From the NCBI RefSeq assembly GCF_002002705.1, contig NZ_MUNS01000020.1, positions 124,001 to 188,000 of the forward strand: a DNA stretch of 64,000 nt, read 5' to 3'. Position numbers and translations under genes: made by a program. Shown here in pieces: positions 18,827 through 27,661 of the stretch. The first letter of the stretch is position 1; the number at the start of each line of letters is the position of its first letter. The stretch is from Polaromonas sp. C04. GTDB taxonomy: Bacteria; Pseudomonadota; Gammaproteobacteria; Burkholderiales; Burkholderiaceae_C. The notes under the pieces were generated by a model. That model made no database searches and was not told where the DNA came from. It saw nothing but the letters and a program-made list of their open reading frames with translations.

Positions 18827-20278
18827 TCATGCGGCCGCAGGCAGTCCCAGTCCCCGAACCGCCTCGATCATCTGGATCAGCACGGCCTGGGCGTCACCAT
18901 AGACCATGTTGCAGTTGTCGGCGTAGAACAACGCATTGACGATGCCGGCATAGCCTTTGCCTTCACCGCGCTTGACGACAAACACCCTCTTCGCCTTGTC
19001 TGCGTTCAGGATCGGCATACCGAAGATCGGCGAGGACTTGTCGGTGCGCGCGGCCGGGTTCACCACGTCGTTGGCGCCGATCACCAACGCGACGTCGGTG
19101 CTCGCGAACTGGTCGTTGATGTCTTCGAGCTGAAAGATCAGGTCGTAAGGCACTCCCGCCTCGGCCAGCAACACGTCCATCTGACCCGGCATGCGGCCGG
19201 CCACCGGATGGACAGCGAACTTCACGGCGACACCGCCGGCCTGCAGCAGCTTGACGAACTCGAAGAGCTTGCCCTGACCTTGCGCCACGGCCAGCCCGTA
19301 GCCCGGCACGATGATGACCGAGCTGGCATAGCGCATCGCGATGCCGGCGTCGCCTGCTTCCGTCGGCTTGAGGCTACCCTTCACGTTGCCCTGCTTGTGC
19401 CTGGGCGCATTGCCGAAATTACTGAAGATCACGTTAGCCACCGAGCGGTTCATCGCCTTGGCCATCAGCAGCGTCAGCAAGATGCCGGCGGCGCCAACCA
19501 CCATGCCGGCAATCATCAGCGCCGGGTTCTGCAGCACGAAACCTTCGAGCCCGACCGCCAGGCCGGTGAAGGCGTTGAAGATCGAGATCACCACCGGCAT
19601 GTCCGCGCCGCCAATGGGCAGCGTCATCAGGACGCCCAGCACCAGCGCACAGCCGAAGAACAGGTAGATCGATGCCGGTATGGCCAGCACCAACGAAACG
19701 TTACCCTGCGTCGCGGCGACAATGTAGACGCCGACCGCGAGCGTCGCCAGCAATACCAGCCCGTTGAAGGCCTGCTGCCCCTTCACCCGCACGGGCTGCT
19801 TGATGACCCCGTCGAGCTTGGCCCAGGCGATCAGCGAGCCCGACAGCGACACGGCGCCGATCAACGCTCCCAGCAATGTCACGATGAGCCCGGTCGCGCC
19901 TGGCGCCTTGTTGCCAAACAGCTCGACCGCAGCAATGGCACCGGCGGCGCCCCCACCCATGCCGTTGTAGAGCGCCACCATCTGCGGCATGGCCGTCATC
20001 GCCACCTTCTTGCCGCTCCACCACGCCGCGCCGCCGCCCATGCCGAGCGCGACGACGGCGAGCGCGACATTCACCAGCAGATGAGGCCGGGCCGCCGCAC
20101 CCACGTTGAAGGCATAGAGAAAGCTGGCCAGGATGGCGACGGCCATGCCGATGCCGGCGACAAAGATACCCGAGGGTGCCGTGACGGGCGAGGACATGCG
20201 GTACAGCCCGTACATGAAAAGAAGGGCGGCCGCGAGGTCGGCGGCGCCGATCCCGAATTGAGGAAGCAGGGTCAACAT
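18827..20278 (-). CDS. pntB: NAD(P) transhydrogenase subunit beta
   Basis: 483 residues. The N-terminal half has eight to nine membrane segments (proton channel domain II), and the C-terminal half is the NADP(H)-binding domain III with VIIVPGYGLAVAQGQ, HPVAGRMPGQMDVLLAEA and VIGANDVVNPAA, all hallmark PntB motifs. With PntA it couples hydride transfer between NADH and NADP+ to proton entry. Last gene of a five-gene minus-strand operon (alcohol dehydrogenase, aldehyde dehydrogenase, pntA1, pntA2, pntB), 10 bases after pntA2. Confidence 0.95.
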   Translation of the reverse strand: MLTLLPQFGIGAADLAAALLFMYGLYRMSSPVTAPSGIFVAGIGMAVAILASFLYAFNVGAAARPHLLVNVALAVVALGMGGGAAWWSGKKVAMTAMPQMVALYNGMGGGAAGAIAAVELFGNKAPGATGLIVTLLGALIGAVSLSGSLIAWAKLDGVIKQPVRVKGQQAFNGLVLLATLAVGVYIVAATQGNVSLVLAIPASIYLFFGCALVLGVLMTLPIGGADMPVVISIFNAFTGLAVGLEGFVLQNPALMIAGMVVGAAGILLTLLMAKAMNRSVANVIFSNFGNAPRHKQGNVKGSLKPTEAGDAGIAMRYASSVIIVPGYGLAVAQGQGKLFEFVKLLQAGGVAVKFAVHPVAGRMPGQMDVLLAEAGVPYDLIFQLEDINDQFASTDVALVIGANDVVNPAARTDKSSPIFGMPILNADKAKRVFVVKRGEGKGYAGIVNALFYADNCNMVYGDAQAVLIQMIEAVRGLGLPAAA

Positions 20279-20288
20279 GCGGGTGTCC

Positions 20289-20642
20289 TCAGCGTTTCCT
20301 GGGACGCAGGGACTTCACGTTGCCCGACTTCGCATGCGCGCCGGCGTGGCCGCTGGTCTTGAACATCGCGAGCATCCGGTCGGTCACGGCGTAGCCGCCG
20401 GCAGCATTGCCCGCGCCCAGCAGCACGGCGAAGAAGCCGATCACCTGCTCCTGGACGGTGCCCGCATTCAGCAGCGCATAGATGCCCCCCACCACGACGA
20501 TGCCATGCACGAAGTTCGAGCCCGACATCAAGGGCGTGTGCAGGATGGCCGGCACGCGGCCGATGATCACCCAGCCCGCGAAGGCGGCGAGCATGAAAAT
20601 GTACAAGGCGACGAAGCCTGAAATGCTGATCTGAAAGTCCAT
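20289..20642 (-). CDS. pntA2: NAD(P) transhydrogenase subunit alpha, membrane part
   Basis: 117 residues with three to four membrane segments (ALYIFMLAAFAGWVIIGRVP, HGIVVVGGIYALLNAG, VIGFFAVLLGAGNAAGGYAV) and a basic C-terminal tail. This is the separate C-terminal part of PntA found in organisms with split alpha subunits. HTPLMSGSN and AAGGYAVTDRML are conserved family motifs. It lies 19 bases after pntA1 and 10 before pntB, so the three subunits should be made together. Confidence 0.93.
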   Translation of the reverse strand: MDFQISISGFVALYIFMLAAFAGWVIIGRVPAILHTPLMSGSNFVHGIVVVGGIYALLNAGTVQEQVIGFFAVLLGAGNAAGGYAVTDRMLAMFKTSGHAGAHAKSGNVKSLRPRKR

Positions 20643-20661
20643 GTGGGTGTCCTCTTTTGGC

Positions 20662-21819
20662 TCAAGCCGCCCGGGCGGTCAGTTTGGCACGCGCGGCGGG
20701 TGCGGCCACCTCTGCCGTCGCGGTGGCCCTGTTCGCACCCGCGTGAGTGAGCACCGTTTTAGCCAGTATTTCGTCATTCCAGTCGATGTCGATGACGTTG
20801 TCTTTCATCATCAGTGCGAGCAGGTTGTACTGATTCTTGGCGTAGAGCTCGCTCGCATCTTCGCCAAGCATCGAAGGGACGTTCAGCGGTGCGACGATCG
20901 TCACGCGCCCGATCTGCACCGTCTCACCGGGCCGCGTGTCCTCGCAATTGCCGCCGCCCTCGGCCGATAGATCGACGATCACGGCACCGGCTTTCATGCC
21001 CGCAACCTGCGCATGACTGATGAGCTTGGGTGAGGGCTTGCCGGGAATGGCGGCCGTGGTGATGATCAGATCTGCCTTTTGAATGTGCTGGGTCAGCGCC
21101 GCGGCAACCTTGCTCTTTTCGTCGGCACTCAGTTCACGGGCATAACCGTCCTTGCCACGCGCATCCACGCCGGTGGCGACGAAGGTGGCACCCAACGAGA
21201 GCGCCTGCTCCTGCGTTTCGGGACGGACGTCGTAACCTTCCACGATGGCGCCGAGCCGGTGGGCCGTGGCAACGGCCTCCAGCCCCGCCACACCCAAGCC
21301 CATCACCAGCACGTGGGCCGGCCCGATCGAGCCTGCCGCCGTGGTGATCTTTGGCAAGATGCGCGCAAGATGGGTGGCACCCAGCTGCACCGCGTAGTAG
21401 CCGGCGAGCGCGGACTGGCTCGACAGCGCATCCATCGCCTGTGCCCGCGAGATGCGCGGCACACGCTCCATCGCGAAGCAGGTGATCTTCTTGTCCAGCA
21501 AACGCTGAACCAGCGCGGGCTCCTGGTCGGCGTAGATGAAGGAGATGAGGATCGCGCCCTCTTTCATCGCGCTGATCACCTCCAGGGCGGGTGGCTGCAC
21601 CGCGAGCACCACATCGGCATCGCCAACCAGCGTCTTGCGATCTTCAATGAAGACCACGTCGTCGAATGCGCTATCTTCCAGATGGACGGCCGCTCCGGCG
21701 CCCGGCTGCATGTGCAGCTTCGCACCCAGCTTGACCAGTTTGGGAACCACGGAAGGCACCAGTGCCACGCGGCGCTCGTGCGCCCGTGTCTCTGTCAGAA
21801 CGGCAACATTGACGTACAT
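20662..21819 (-). CDS. pntA1: NAD(P) transhydrogenase subunit alpha, NAD-binding part
   Basis: 385 residues, soluble domain I. It begins MYVNVAVLTETRAHERRVAL and contains the alanine-dehydrogenase-like fold, the NAD-binding GLGVAGLEAVATAHRLGA, the mobile-loop region GKDGYARELSADE and VDLSAEGGGNCEDT. It binds NADH and works with PntA2 and PntB. An Ala-rich C-terminal tail (last 20 residues) replaces the membrane part found in one-piece PntA. It starts 19 bases after the aldehyde dehydrogenase gene, which supports one transcript linking alcohol oxidation to NADPH supply. Confidence 0.93.
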   Translation of the reverse strand: MYVNVAVLTETRAHERRVALVPSVVPKLVKLGAKLHMQPGAGAAVHLEDSAFDDVVFIEDRKTLVGDADVVLAVQPPALEVISAMKEGAILISFIYADQEPALVQRLLDKKITCFAMERVPRISRAQAMDALSSQSALAGYYAVQLGATHLARILPKITTAAGSIGPAHVLVMGLGVAGLEAVATAHRLGAIVEGYDVRPETQEQALSLGATFVATGVDARGKDGYARELSADEKSKVAAALTQHIQKADLIITTAAIPGKPSPKLISHAQVAGMKAGAVIVDLSAEGGGNCEDTRPGETVQIGRVTIVAPLNVPSMLGEDASELYAKNQYNLLALMMKDNVIDIDWNDEILAKTVLTHAGANRATATAEVAAPAARAKLTARAA

Positions 21820-21838
21820 GGCTGGCTTTCGCGGGCGC

Positions 21839-23221
21839 TCATGCCGGCGCGTCGAAGTGACCCGTGCGAACCAGCTTCTTGTTGACGAACTCCTGGATGC
21901 CCATGTTGCCGAGTTCGCGCCCGTAACCCGAATACTTGATGCCGCCGAACGGCAGTTCGGCGTCGGACCAGTCGATGTTGTTGACGAACATCATCCCGGT
22001 GTCCACCGCGCCGGCCACGCGCTTGCCGCGCGCTACGTCCTGCGTCCAGACCGAGCCGCCGAGGCCGAAGTCGGAGTCGTTGGCCAGCGCGATCGCCGCC
22101 GCCTCGTCCTTGACACGGAAGAACGAAACCACCGGGCCGAAAAATTCGTCCCTGAAAGCGGGGTTGTCGGGCTTGATGTCCGCCAGGATCGTCGTCTCCA
22201 TGAACGCGCCTGGCCGCTCCATGCGCTTGCCGCCCATCAGCAGCCTGGCACCGTGCGCCACCGCGCTGTCGACTTGCTTGAGCAACTGCACCAGGGCGGC
22301 CTCGGTGGACAAGGGACCGTGCGTGGTCTTCTCGTCCATCGGATCACCTGGCTTCAGAGCTTGCAGCGCGGCCTGGAATTTCGCGAGGAATTTGTCGGCA
22401 ATCGAATCGAGGACGATGAATCGCTTCGCGGCACAGCAGGTTTGTCCGCCGTTGTACATGCGGCCCCATACCGCCCAGGGAATGGTTTTTTCGAGGTCGG
22501 CGTCTTCGAGAACGATGAACGCATCGCTGCCACCGAGCTCCATCGAGGACTTCTTGAGGTTCTGTCCGGCGCGGGCGGCGATGCTCCTGCCTGCCGCGAC
22601 GCTGCCGGTCAAGGCCACGCCCTTGATGCGCGGATCGTCAATGACATGTTCCGACTGCGCATGCGAAATCAGCAGGTTGGTGTAGGCGCCTACGGGCGCG
22701 CCCGCGTCGATCAAAAGCTTCTCGAACGCAATCGCGCATTGCGGCACGCAGCCGGCGTGCTTGACCACCAGCACATTGCCCGCCATCAGTTGCGGACCGG
22801 CGACGCGCGCGAGCTGGTAATAGGGAAAATTCCAGGGCTCCACGCAGAAGAGCACGCCGATGGGGCTGCTCTCCATGTGGGCTTCGCCGACTTTGGGATG
22901 AAGTTGGGTTGGCGCCAGAAAGGCTTGCGCGTTTTTGGCGTAGTAGGCCAGGATGTCCGCGCTGAATTTCACTTCGCCGCGGGCCTCGTCGATGCGCTTG
23001 CCCATCTCCAGCGTCGCCAGTTTGGCAAAGTCGTCCACGTGCGCGTGCATCAGTGCGGCGGCCTTGGCCAGGATGGCAGCGCGCTCGGCGTAGCTGGTGT
23101 GCTTCCAGGTCTGGAAACAGGACTCGGCGTTGGCGAGTGCCTTTTCGAGCTGCGCGCTGCTCAAGTGCTCGAAGCTCTTGAGAAGCTTGCCGTCGTTCGG
23201 GTTGATGCTCTGGTAGTTCAT
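21839..23221 (-). CDS. NAD(P)-dependent aldehyde (succinate-semialdehyde) dehydrogenase
   Basis: 460 residues, aldehyde dehydrogenase superfamily. Motifs: FCVEPWNFPYYQLARVAGPQ, general-base Glu in SMELGGSDAF, catalytic Cys in GGQTCCAAKRF, and PFGGIKYSGYGREL near the end. Closest to the short Sad/GabD-like succinate-semialdehyde dehydrogenases, which have this length and the FNNIDWSDAELPFGG type ending; the true aldehyde is not provable from sequence. ATG 23221 is used. It lies between an alcohol dehydrogenase gene and pntA1, so the pair may take an alcohol to an acid while producing NAD(P)H. Confidence 0.88.
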   Translation of the reverse strand: MNYQSINPNDGKLLKSFEHLSSAQLEKALANAESCFQTWKHTSYAERAAILAKAAALMHAHVDDFAKLATLEMGKRIDEARGEVKFSADILAYYAKNAQAFLAPTQLHPKVGEAHMESSPIGVLFCVEPWNFPYYQLARVAGPQLMAGNVLVVKHAGCVPQCAIAFEKLLIDAGAPVGAYTNLLISHAQSEHVIDDPRIKGVALTGSVAAGRSIAARAGQNLKKSSMELGGSDAFIVLEDADLEKTIPWAVWGRMYNGGQTCCAAKRFIVLDSIADKFLAKFQAALQALKPGDPMDEKTTHGPLSTEAALVQLLKQVDSAVAHGARLLMGGKRMERPGAFMETTILADIKPDNPAFRDEFFGPVVSFFRVKDEAAAIALANDSDFGLGGSVWTQDVARGKRVAGAVDTGMMFVNNIDWSDAELPFGGIKYSGYGRELGNMGIQEFVNKKLVRTGHFDAPA

Positions 23222-23280
23222 GATGAGGTTCTCTTTCGAAAGGGTTGAAGAAACGCGGGGGGATGCGGGCACAGCCGTCG

Positions 23281-24318
23281 TCAGGTCTCGATGATCACTT
23301 TGAGCGCGTGCGTTTCGGCAGCGTGTGCAAAGGTCTCGTAGGCGTCGAGGATGTGGTCGAGTTTGAAGCGGTGCGTGATCAGCAGCTTGGGGTCGATCTT
23401 GTGCGCGCAGAACGTCTTGAGCAGCATCGGTGTGCTCACGGCGTCGACCAGTCGCGTGGTGATCGTGATGTTGCGGTCCCACAGCTTTTCAAGGTGCAGA
23501 TCCACCTTCGTGCCATGCACACCGATATTCGCAATCGTGCCCCCGGCGCCGACAAGCTGCTCGCACAGCTCGAAGGTGGCCGGAATGCCGACCGCCTCGA
23601 TGGCGGTATCGACGCCACGCCCACCGGTCAGTTTCATGACCGCCTCTGCGGCCTTGCCGTCGGCGCTGTTGACTGTTGCCGTGGCGCCGAAACGCGTGGC
23701 CAATTCAAGGCGGCCATCGTCCAGATCGATCATGATGATCTCGGCCGGCGAGTAGAACTGCGCGGTGAGCAGCGCGGCCAGTCCGATCGGTCCGGCGCCG
23801 ACGATGGCAACGGTATTTCCGGGCTGTACCTTGCCGTTGAGCACGCCGCATTCGAAACCAGTGGGCAGGATGTCGCTCAGCATGACCAGCGCCTCTTCGT
23901 CCGCGCCGTCGGGGATCGGATACAGGCTCATGTCCGCATGCGGAATACGCACGTACTCGGCCTGTGTGCCATCGATGCTGTTGCCGAGAATCCATCCGCC
24001 CGTCGTGCAGTGCGAGTACATCTGCTTGCGGCAATTGGCGCACTTGCCGCACGCGCTGATACAGGAAATCAGGACCCGGTCGCCCGACTTGAAGGCCGTG
24101 ACGGCCGAGCCCACCTCATCGACGATGCCGACTCCTTCATGGCCCAGGATGCGACCAGGCTGGCAGGTGGGCACGTCCCCCTTGAGGATGTGCAGGTCGG
24201 TGCCGCAGATCGTCGTTCGCGTCACCTTGACGACAGCGTCCGTGGGCGCAGTGATCTTCGGCTTCGGACGGTCTTCGAGTGCCTTCTTTTGCGGGCCCAG
24301 ATAAACAAGTGCTTTCAT
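23281..24318 (-). CDS. zinc-dependent alcohol dehydrogenase
   Basis: 345 residues, medium-chain dehydrogenase. Catalytic-zinc ligands are Cys in TTICGTDLHI and His in GHEGVG. The four-Cys structural zinc loop is complete: CGKCANCRKQMYSHC. The Rossmann motif GAGPIGLAALL and the following MIDLDDGR favour NAD. Resembles the class that oxidises simple alcohols or formaldehyde-type substrates. ATG 24318 is chosen over one three codons upstream. First gene of the operon running to pntB; a palindrome of the Crp-like set is centred 148 bases upstream. Confidence 0.9.
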   Translation of the reverse strand: MKALVYLGPQKKALEDRPKPKITAPTDAVVKVTRTTICGTDLHILKGDVPTCQPGRILGHEGVGIVDEVGSAVTAFKSGDRVLISCISACGKCANCRKQMYSHCTTGGWILGNSIDGTQAEYVRIPHADMSLYPIPDGADEEALVMLSDILPTGFECGVLNGKVQPGNTVAIVGAGPIGLAALLTAQFYSPAEIIMIDLDDGRLELATRFGATATVNSADGKAAEAVMKLTGGRGVDTAIEAVGIPATFELCEQLVGAGGTIANIGVHGTKVDLHLEKLWDRNITITTRLVDAVSTPMLLKTFCAHKIDPKLLITHRFKLDHILDAYETFAHAAETHALKVIIET

Positions 24319-24672
24319 GATTGGCATTCCAGTGAGTGTGAACAGGGCCGGAATTACCGATGGCAGCACTCCCGGGCGAGCCGTCGTTCGTCAGCTGCGT
24401 GTGGCACGCCGAAAGCGAAAGCATGTTGACAAGCATGGCCACGGTCCAGGACCCGGTCTGTGCGGTGGCTCACAGTGCTCTGCAGCGGGGGCGTAAAGGG
24501 GCGTAAAGGAACGTAAGTAGTGGAAGCTTGTCCTCCATAAGCGTGTTGGCGCACAGATCGGATTGCGCCTCCCGCACAGACTGGGCGGCTGGCTCGATGC
24601 AGGGTCCGTTGCGTATGGATCCCGCTGGATATCAGACGACCTTTGAGTTATTCAATTTTTCAAGGAAGCATC
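24319..24672. other. divergent intergenic region, 354 bases
   Basis: No gene seen. It lies between the alcohol dehydrogenase operon (minus) and the stress-type gene at 24673 (plus). It holds palindrome site H (24459-24474) and two isolated right half-sites, GCGCACAGATC (24549-24559) and CCGCACAGAC (24572-24581). A GGGGCGTAAAGGGGCGTAAA near-repeat lies at 24488-24507. Confidence 0.5.
24459..24474. promoter_or_regulatory. Crp-like palindrome, site H
   Basis: TGTGCGGTGGCTCACA, preceded by GTC; 11 of 12 half-site bases match and the centre is TG rather than TA. It is centred 148 bases before the alcohol dehydrogenase ATG and about 206 before the ATG at 24673. Confidence 0.5.
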
Positions 24673-25176
24673 ATGGAAAAGGAAAATTCGCCCGTTTATG
24701 TCTTCAATACCCACGTTGAAGCGGAACAGGCCATCAGGTTGTTGGGCACGTCCGGCTTTGACGTCAAGAAGCTATCGCTGGTTGGCAAGGGCTATCACAG
24801 TGAAGAGCATCCGGTGGGCTTCTACACCATGGGCGACAAGATGAAGACCTGGGGCGGCATCGGCGCCTTCTGGGGCGGTATCTGGGGCTTGCTGCTCGCG
24901 CCGGCCGTCTTCTTCCTGCCCGGAGTAGGCCTGGTTGCGATGGCGGGCCCTGTGGTGTCCATGCTGGTGGGGGCGCTCGAGGGCGCCGTGGTGGTGGGTG
25001 GCGTGTCGGCGCTGGGCGCAGCACTGACGAAGATCGGGGTGCCCAAGGACGAAGTGATCAAATATGAAACCGCCCTGAAGGCGGACAAATTCGTTCTCAT
25101 GGTGCACGGCAGCGCCGAGGAGCAGGCTAAAGCTCGCACGGTGCTGGCAAGTTCCAAGGCGTGGGCAACGGTGTAA
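24673..25176 (+). CDS. stress-type protein with central glycine-rich membrane hairpin
   Basis: 167 residues. An alpha/beta N-terminal part (about 5-50; YVFNTHVEAEQAIRLLGTSG) and a C-terminal part (about 125-160; KYETALKADKFVLMVHGSAE) flank a Gly/Ala/Val-rich hydrophobic region (about 58-112; GGIGAFWGGIWGLLLAPAVF). This layout resembles the DUF1269/general-stress class often labelled permease without evidence. ATG 24673 has AAGGAAG upstream. It precedes the P-type ATPase gene by 61 bases on the same strand. Family name moderate, function unknown. Confidence 0.7.
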   Translation: MEKENSPVYVFNTHVEAEQAIRLLGTSGFDVKKLSLVGKGYHSEEHPVGFYTMGDKMKTWGGIGAFWGGIWGLLLAPAVFFLPGVGLVAMAGPVVSMLVGALEGAVVVGGVSALGAALTKIGVPKDEVIKYETALKADKFVLMVHGSAEEQAKARTVLASSKAWATV

Positions 25177-25237
25177 CCTTCAGAGACCGGGATCGCGCGG
25201 TCGTTGGTATTCGGTGGCCGCGACGTTCGGGCAGACC

Positions 25238-27610
25238 ATGACTACCCCGCTGCGTACACCCGAAGCTTTACCTGCCAAGCCGGCAGGCGCCGCCAACGTC
25301 GGCACGCCAGGCGGCTTGACGAGTGATGAAGCGCGGCGCCGGCTGGAGAAGTTCGGTCCCAACGCGATGCCCGATACGGCGCTCCACCCGCTGCGCATGG
25401 CGATTGAGAAATTCTGGGCCCCCGTTCCGTGGATGCTCGAAGCCGCCATCGTGCTCCAACTGGCACTGGGCAAGTATGTCGAGGCGGCGATCATCGCCGG
25501 TCTCTTGGTGTTCAACGCGGCGCTCGGACTGTTCCAGGAGAGTCGTGCCCAGGCCACCCTTGCCGCCCTGAAATCGCGGCTCGCACTGAATGCATCGGTC
25601 CGGCGCGACGGCGCATGGAAAACCATCCCCGCAGCCGAACTGGTGCCGGGGGATGTGGTGAAGCTGTCACTCGGCGGCGTGGTGGCCGCGGATGTGCGCC
25701 TCACGGAGGGCGAAATCCTGCTTGACCAGTCGATGCTCACCGGGGAGTCGGTGCCCATCGAAGCGGGCGCGGGTCTGCAGACCTATGCGGGGGCGCTGGT
25801 GCGGCGCGGCGAGGCGGTGGCCGAAGTCACGGCGACGGGCGCGCGAACCAAGTTCGGCCGCACGGCGGAACTCGTGCGCACCGCTCACGTCGTCAGCTCC
25901 CAGCAAAAAGCCGTTCTGCGCGTGGTGCGCAATCTCGCCATGTTCAATGGCGTCATCATCGTCATGCTGGTGGCTTATGCCTGGTTTCTCACGATGCCGG
26001 TCACCGACATCATCCCCCTCGTCCTGACGGCGGTGCTTGCATCGATACCGGTGGCGCTGCCAGCCACCTTCACCCTGGCATCGGCGCTTGGCGCGCGGGC
26101 GCTGGCCAAATTGGGCGTCCTTCCGACGCGCCTGTCTGCGGTGGACGAAGCGGCATCGATGGATGTCTTGTGCGCCGACAAGACCGGTACGCTCACCCAA
26201 AACGCGCTGACGGTGACCGCGGTTCGTCCCATGGACGGCTTCGACGCGGCACATGTTCTGTCGCTGGCGGCGCTGGCCAGCTCGGATGGCGGACAGGACC
26301 CGGTCGATGGTGCCATTCGCGCGGCTGCCAGCGGCAAGCAAGCCGCCGATGCGCCGCAACTGGTCAAATTCGTCCCGTTTGATCCGGCGACCAAGATGTC
26401 CGAGGCGACGGTGACGGATCCGGGCAGCGGCACACAGCGTGTCGTGAAAGGCGCCTTTGCAGCAGTCATCGGTCTGGCGCCGCCCCCGCAGAGCGCGACC
26501 GCGGTGGCGAAGGAACTCGAAGATCAGGGCTTTCGGGTGCTGGCAGTCGCCGCCGGCCCGGCGGCGGCGATGAAGCTGATCGGGCTTATCGCGCTCAGCG
26601 ACCCGCCTCGCGCGGACTCGGCGGCGCTCGTCACGGAATTGCACGGGCTCGGCGTGCGCACCGTGATGGCGACGGGGGATGCGCCGGTAACCGCCGCCAT
26701 CGTGGCGCATGCGGTGGGACTCGATGGCGCCCTCTGTCCGCCGGGGCCAATCCCCGACGCCGTCCACCCCGAGCAGTTCGCGGTCTTCGCCGGCGTGTTG
26801 CCGGAGGGCAAATTCCAGCTCGTCAAGGCATTTCAGAAGGGCGGACACACCGTCGGCATGTGCGGCGATGGCGCCAACGACGCGCCGGCGCTGCGCCAGG
26901 CGCAGATCGGGATCGCGGTCTCGACGGCAACCGATGTTGCCAAATCGGCCGCCGGCATGGTGCTGACCGAGCCCGGCCTGTCCGGCATCGTGGCCGCAGT
27001 CAAGGAAGGTCGCGTGATCTTCCAGCGCATCCTGACCTATACACTGAACTCCATCACCAAGAAGACCGTCCAGGTGCTCTTCCTGGCCGTCGGCCTGATC
27101 ATGACCGGGCATGCGGTCCTGACGCCCTTGTTGATGGTCCTGATCATGATCACCGGCGACTTTCTCGGCATGTCCTTGACGACCGACAATGTGCGGCCCT
27201 CGCCGGCGCCGAATGCATGGCAAATCGGCAAACTCACGGTCGCGGGCGTCATCATGGGGATCGGCGAGCTGGTCTTTTGCGTATCCGTCCTGGCCTTCGG
27301 CGTCTATCACATGAAGTTCGCTATCGGGACGTTGCAGACGTTGGCTTTTGTCGTGATCGTGTTTGGCAATCAGGCGACAACCTATACCAATCGTGAACGC
27401 CGGCGGGTGTGGTCATCGCGCCCCAGCGCCTGGCTCGTGGCATCGTCGGTTGGCGATCTCCTGATCGCCTCGACATTGGCGATCGCCGGAATCGCCATGG
27501 CGCCCTTGCCACCTTCGGTAGTACTCTGGACGCTGGCGGCTGCGATTACGTTTGCCTTCGCGCTGGACGTGGTGAAGGTGCCGGTATTCGCCCGTCTCAA
27601 AATTGTCTAA
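25238..27610 (+). CDS. P-type proton-pumping ATPase (P3A type)
   Basis: About 790 residues. Actuator motif LTGES, phosphorylation motif CADKTGTLTQN, hinge MCGDGANDAPALRQ, and PVALP in membrane segment 4. Segment 6 (LMVLIMITGDFLGMSL, then TTDNVRPSP) lines up with the plant H+-ATPase segment NDGTIM...RVKPSP, keeping the proton-carrying Asp. The large regulatory C-terminus of plant enzymes is missing, as in other bacterial and archaeal members. It would pump H+ out at the cost of ATP. ATG 25238 is used; a GTG at 25214 is an alternative and neither has a strong ribosome-binding site. Confidence 0.88.
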   Translation: MTTPLRTPEALPAKPAGAANVGTPGGLTSDEARRRLEKFGPNAMPDTALHPLRMAIEKFWAPVPWMLEAAIVLQLALGKYVEAAIIAGLLVFNAALGLFQESRAQATLAALKSRLALNASVRRDGAWKTIPAAELVPGDVVKLSLGGVVAADVRLTEGEILLDQSMLTGESVPIEAGAGLQTYAGALVRRGEAVAEVTATGARTKFGRTAELVRTAHVVSSQQKAVLRVVRNLAMFNGVIIVMLVAYAWFLTMPVTDIIPLVLTAVLASIPVALPATFTLASALGARALAKLGVLPTRLSAVDEAASMDVLCADKTGTLTQNALTVTAVRPMDGFDAAHVLSLAALASSDGGQDPVDGAIRAAASGKQAADAPQLVKFVPFDPATKMSEATVTDPGSGTQRVVKGAFAAVIGLAPPPQSATAVAKELEDQGFRVLAVAAGPAAAMKLIGLIALSDPPRADSAALVTELHGLGVRTVMATGDAPVTAAIVAHAVGLDGALCPPGPIPDAVHPEQFAVFAGVLPEGKFQLVKAFQKGGHTVGMCGDGANDAPALRQAQIGIAVSTATDVAKSAAGMVLTEPGLSGIVAAVKEGRVIFQRILTYTLNSITKKTVQVLFLAVGLIMTGHAVLTPLLMVLIMITGDFLGMSLTTDNVRPSPAPNAWQIGKLTVAGVIMGIGELVFCVSVLAFGVYHMKFAIGTLQTLAFVVIVFGNQATTYTNRERRRVWSSRPSAWLVASSVGDLLIASTLAIAGIAMAPLPPSVVLWTLAAAITFAFALDVVKVPVFARLKIV

Positions 27611-27661
27611 AGCCTTATCCCGGTATCCGGTATTTCCCCCAACTTTCTATTCGCCGCTCTA

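Noticed and set aside
24549-24581. Two GCACAGA half-sites as additional palindromes
   Set aside because: No correctly spaced left halves; recorded only as half-sites.
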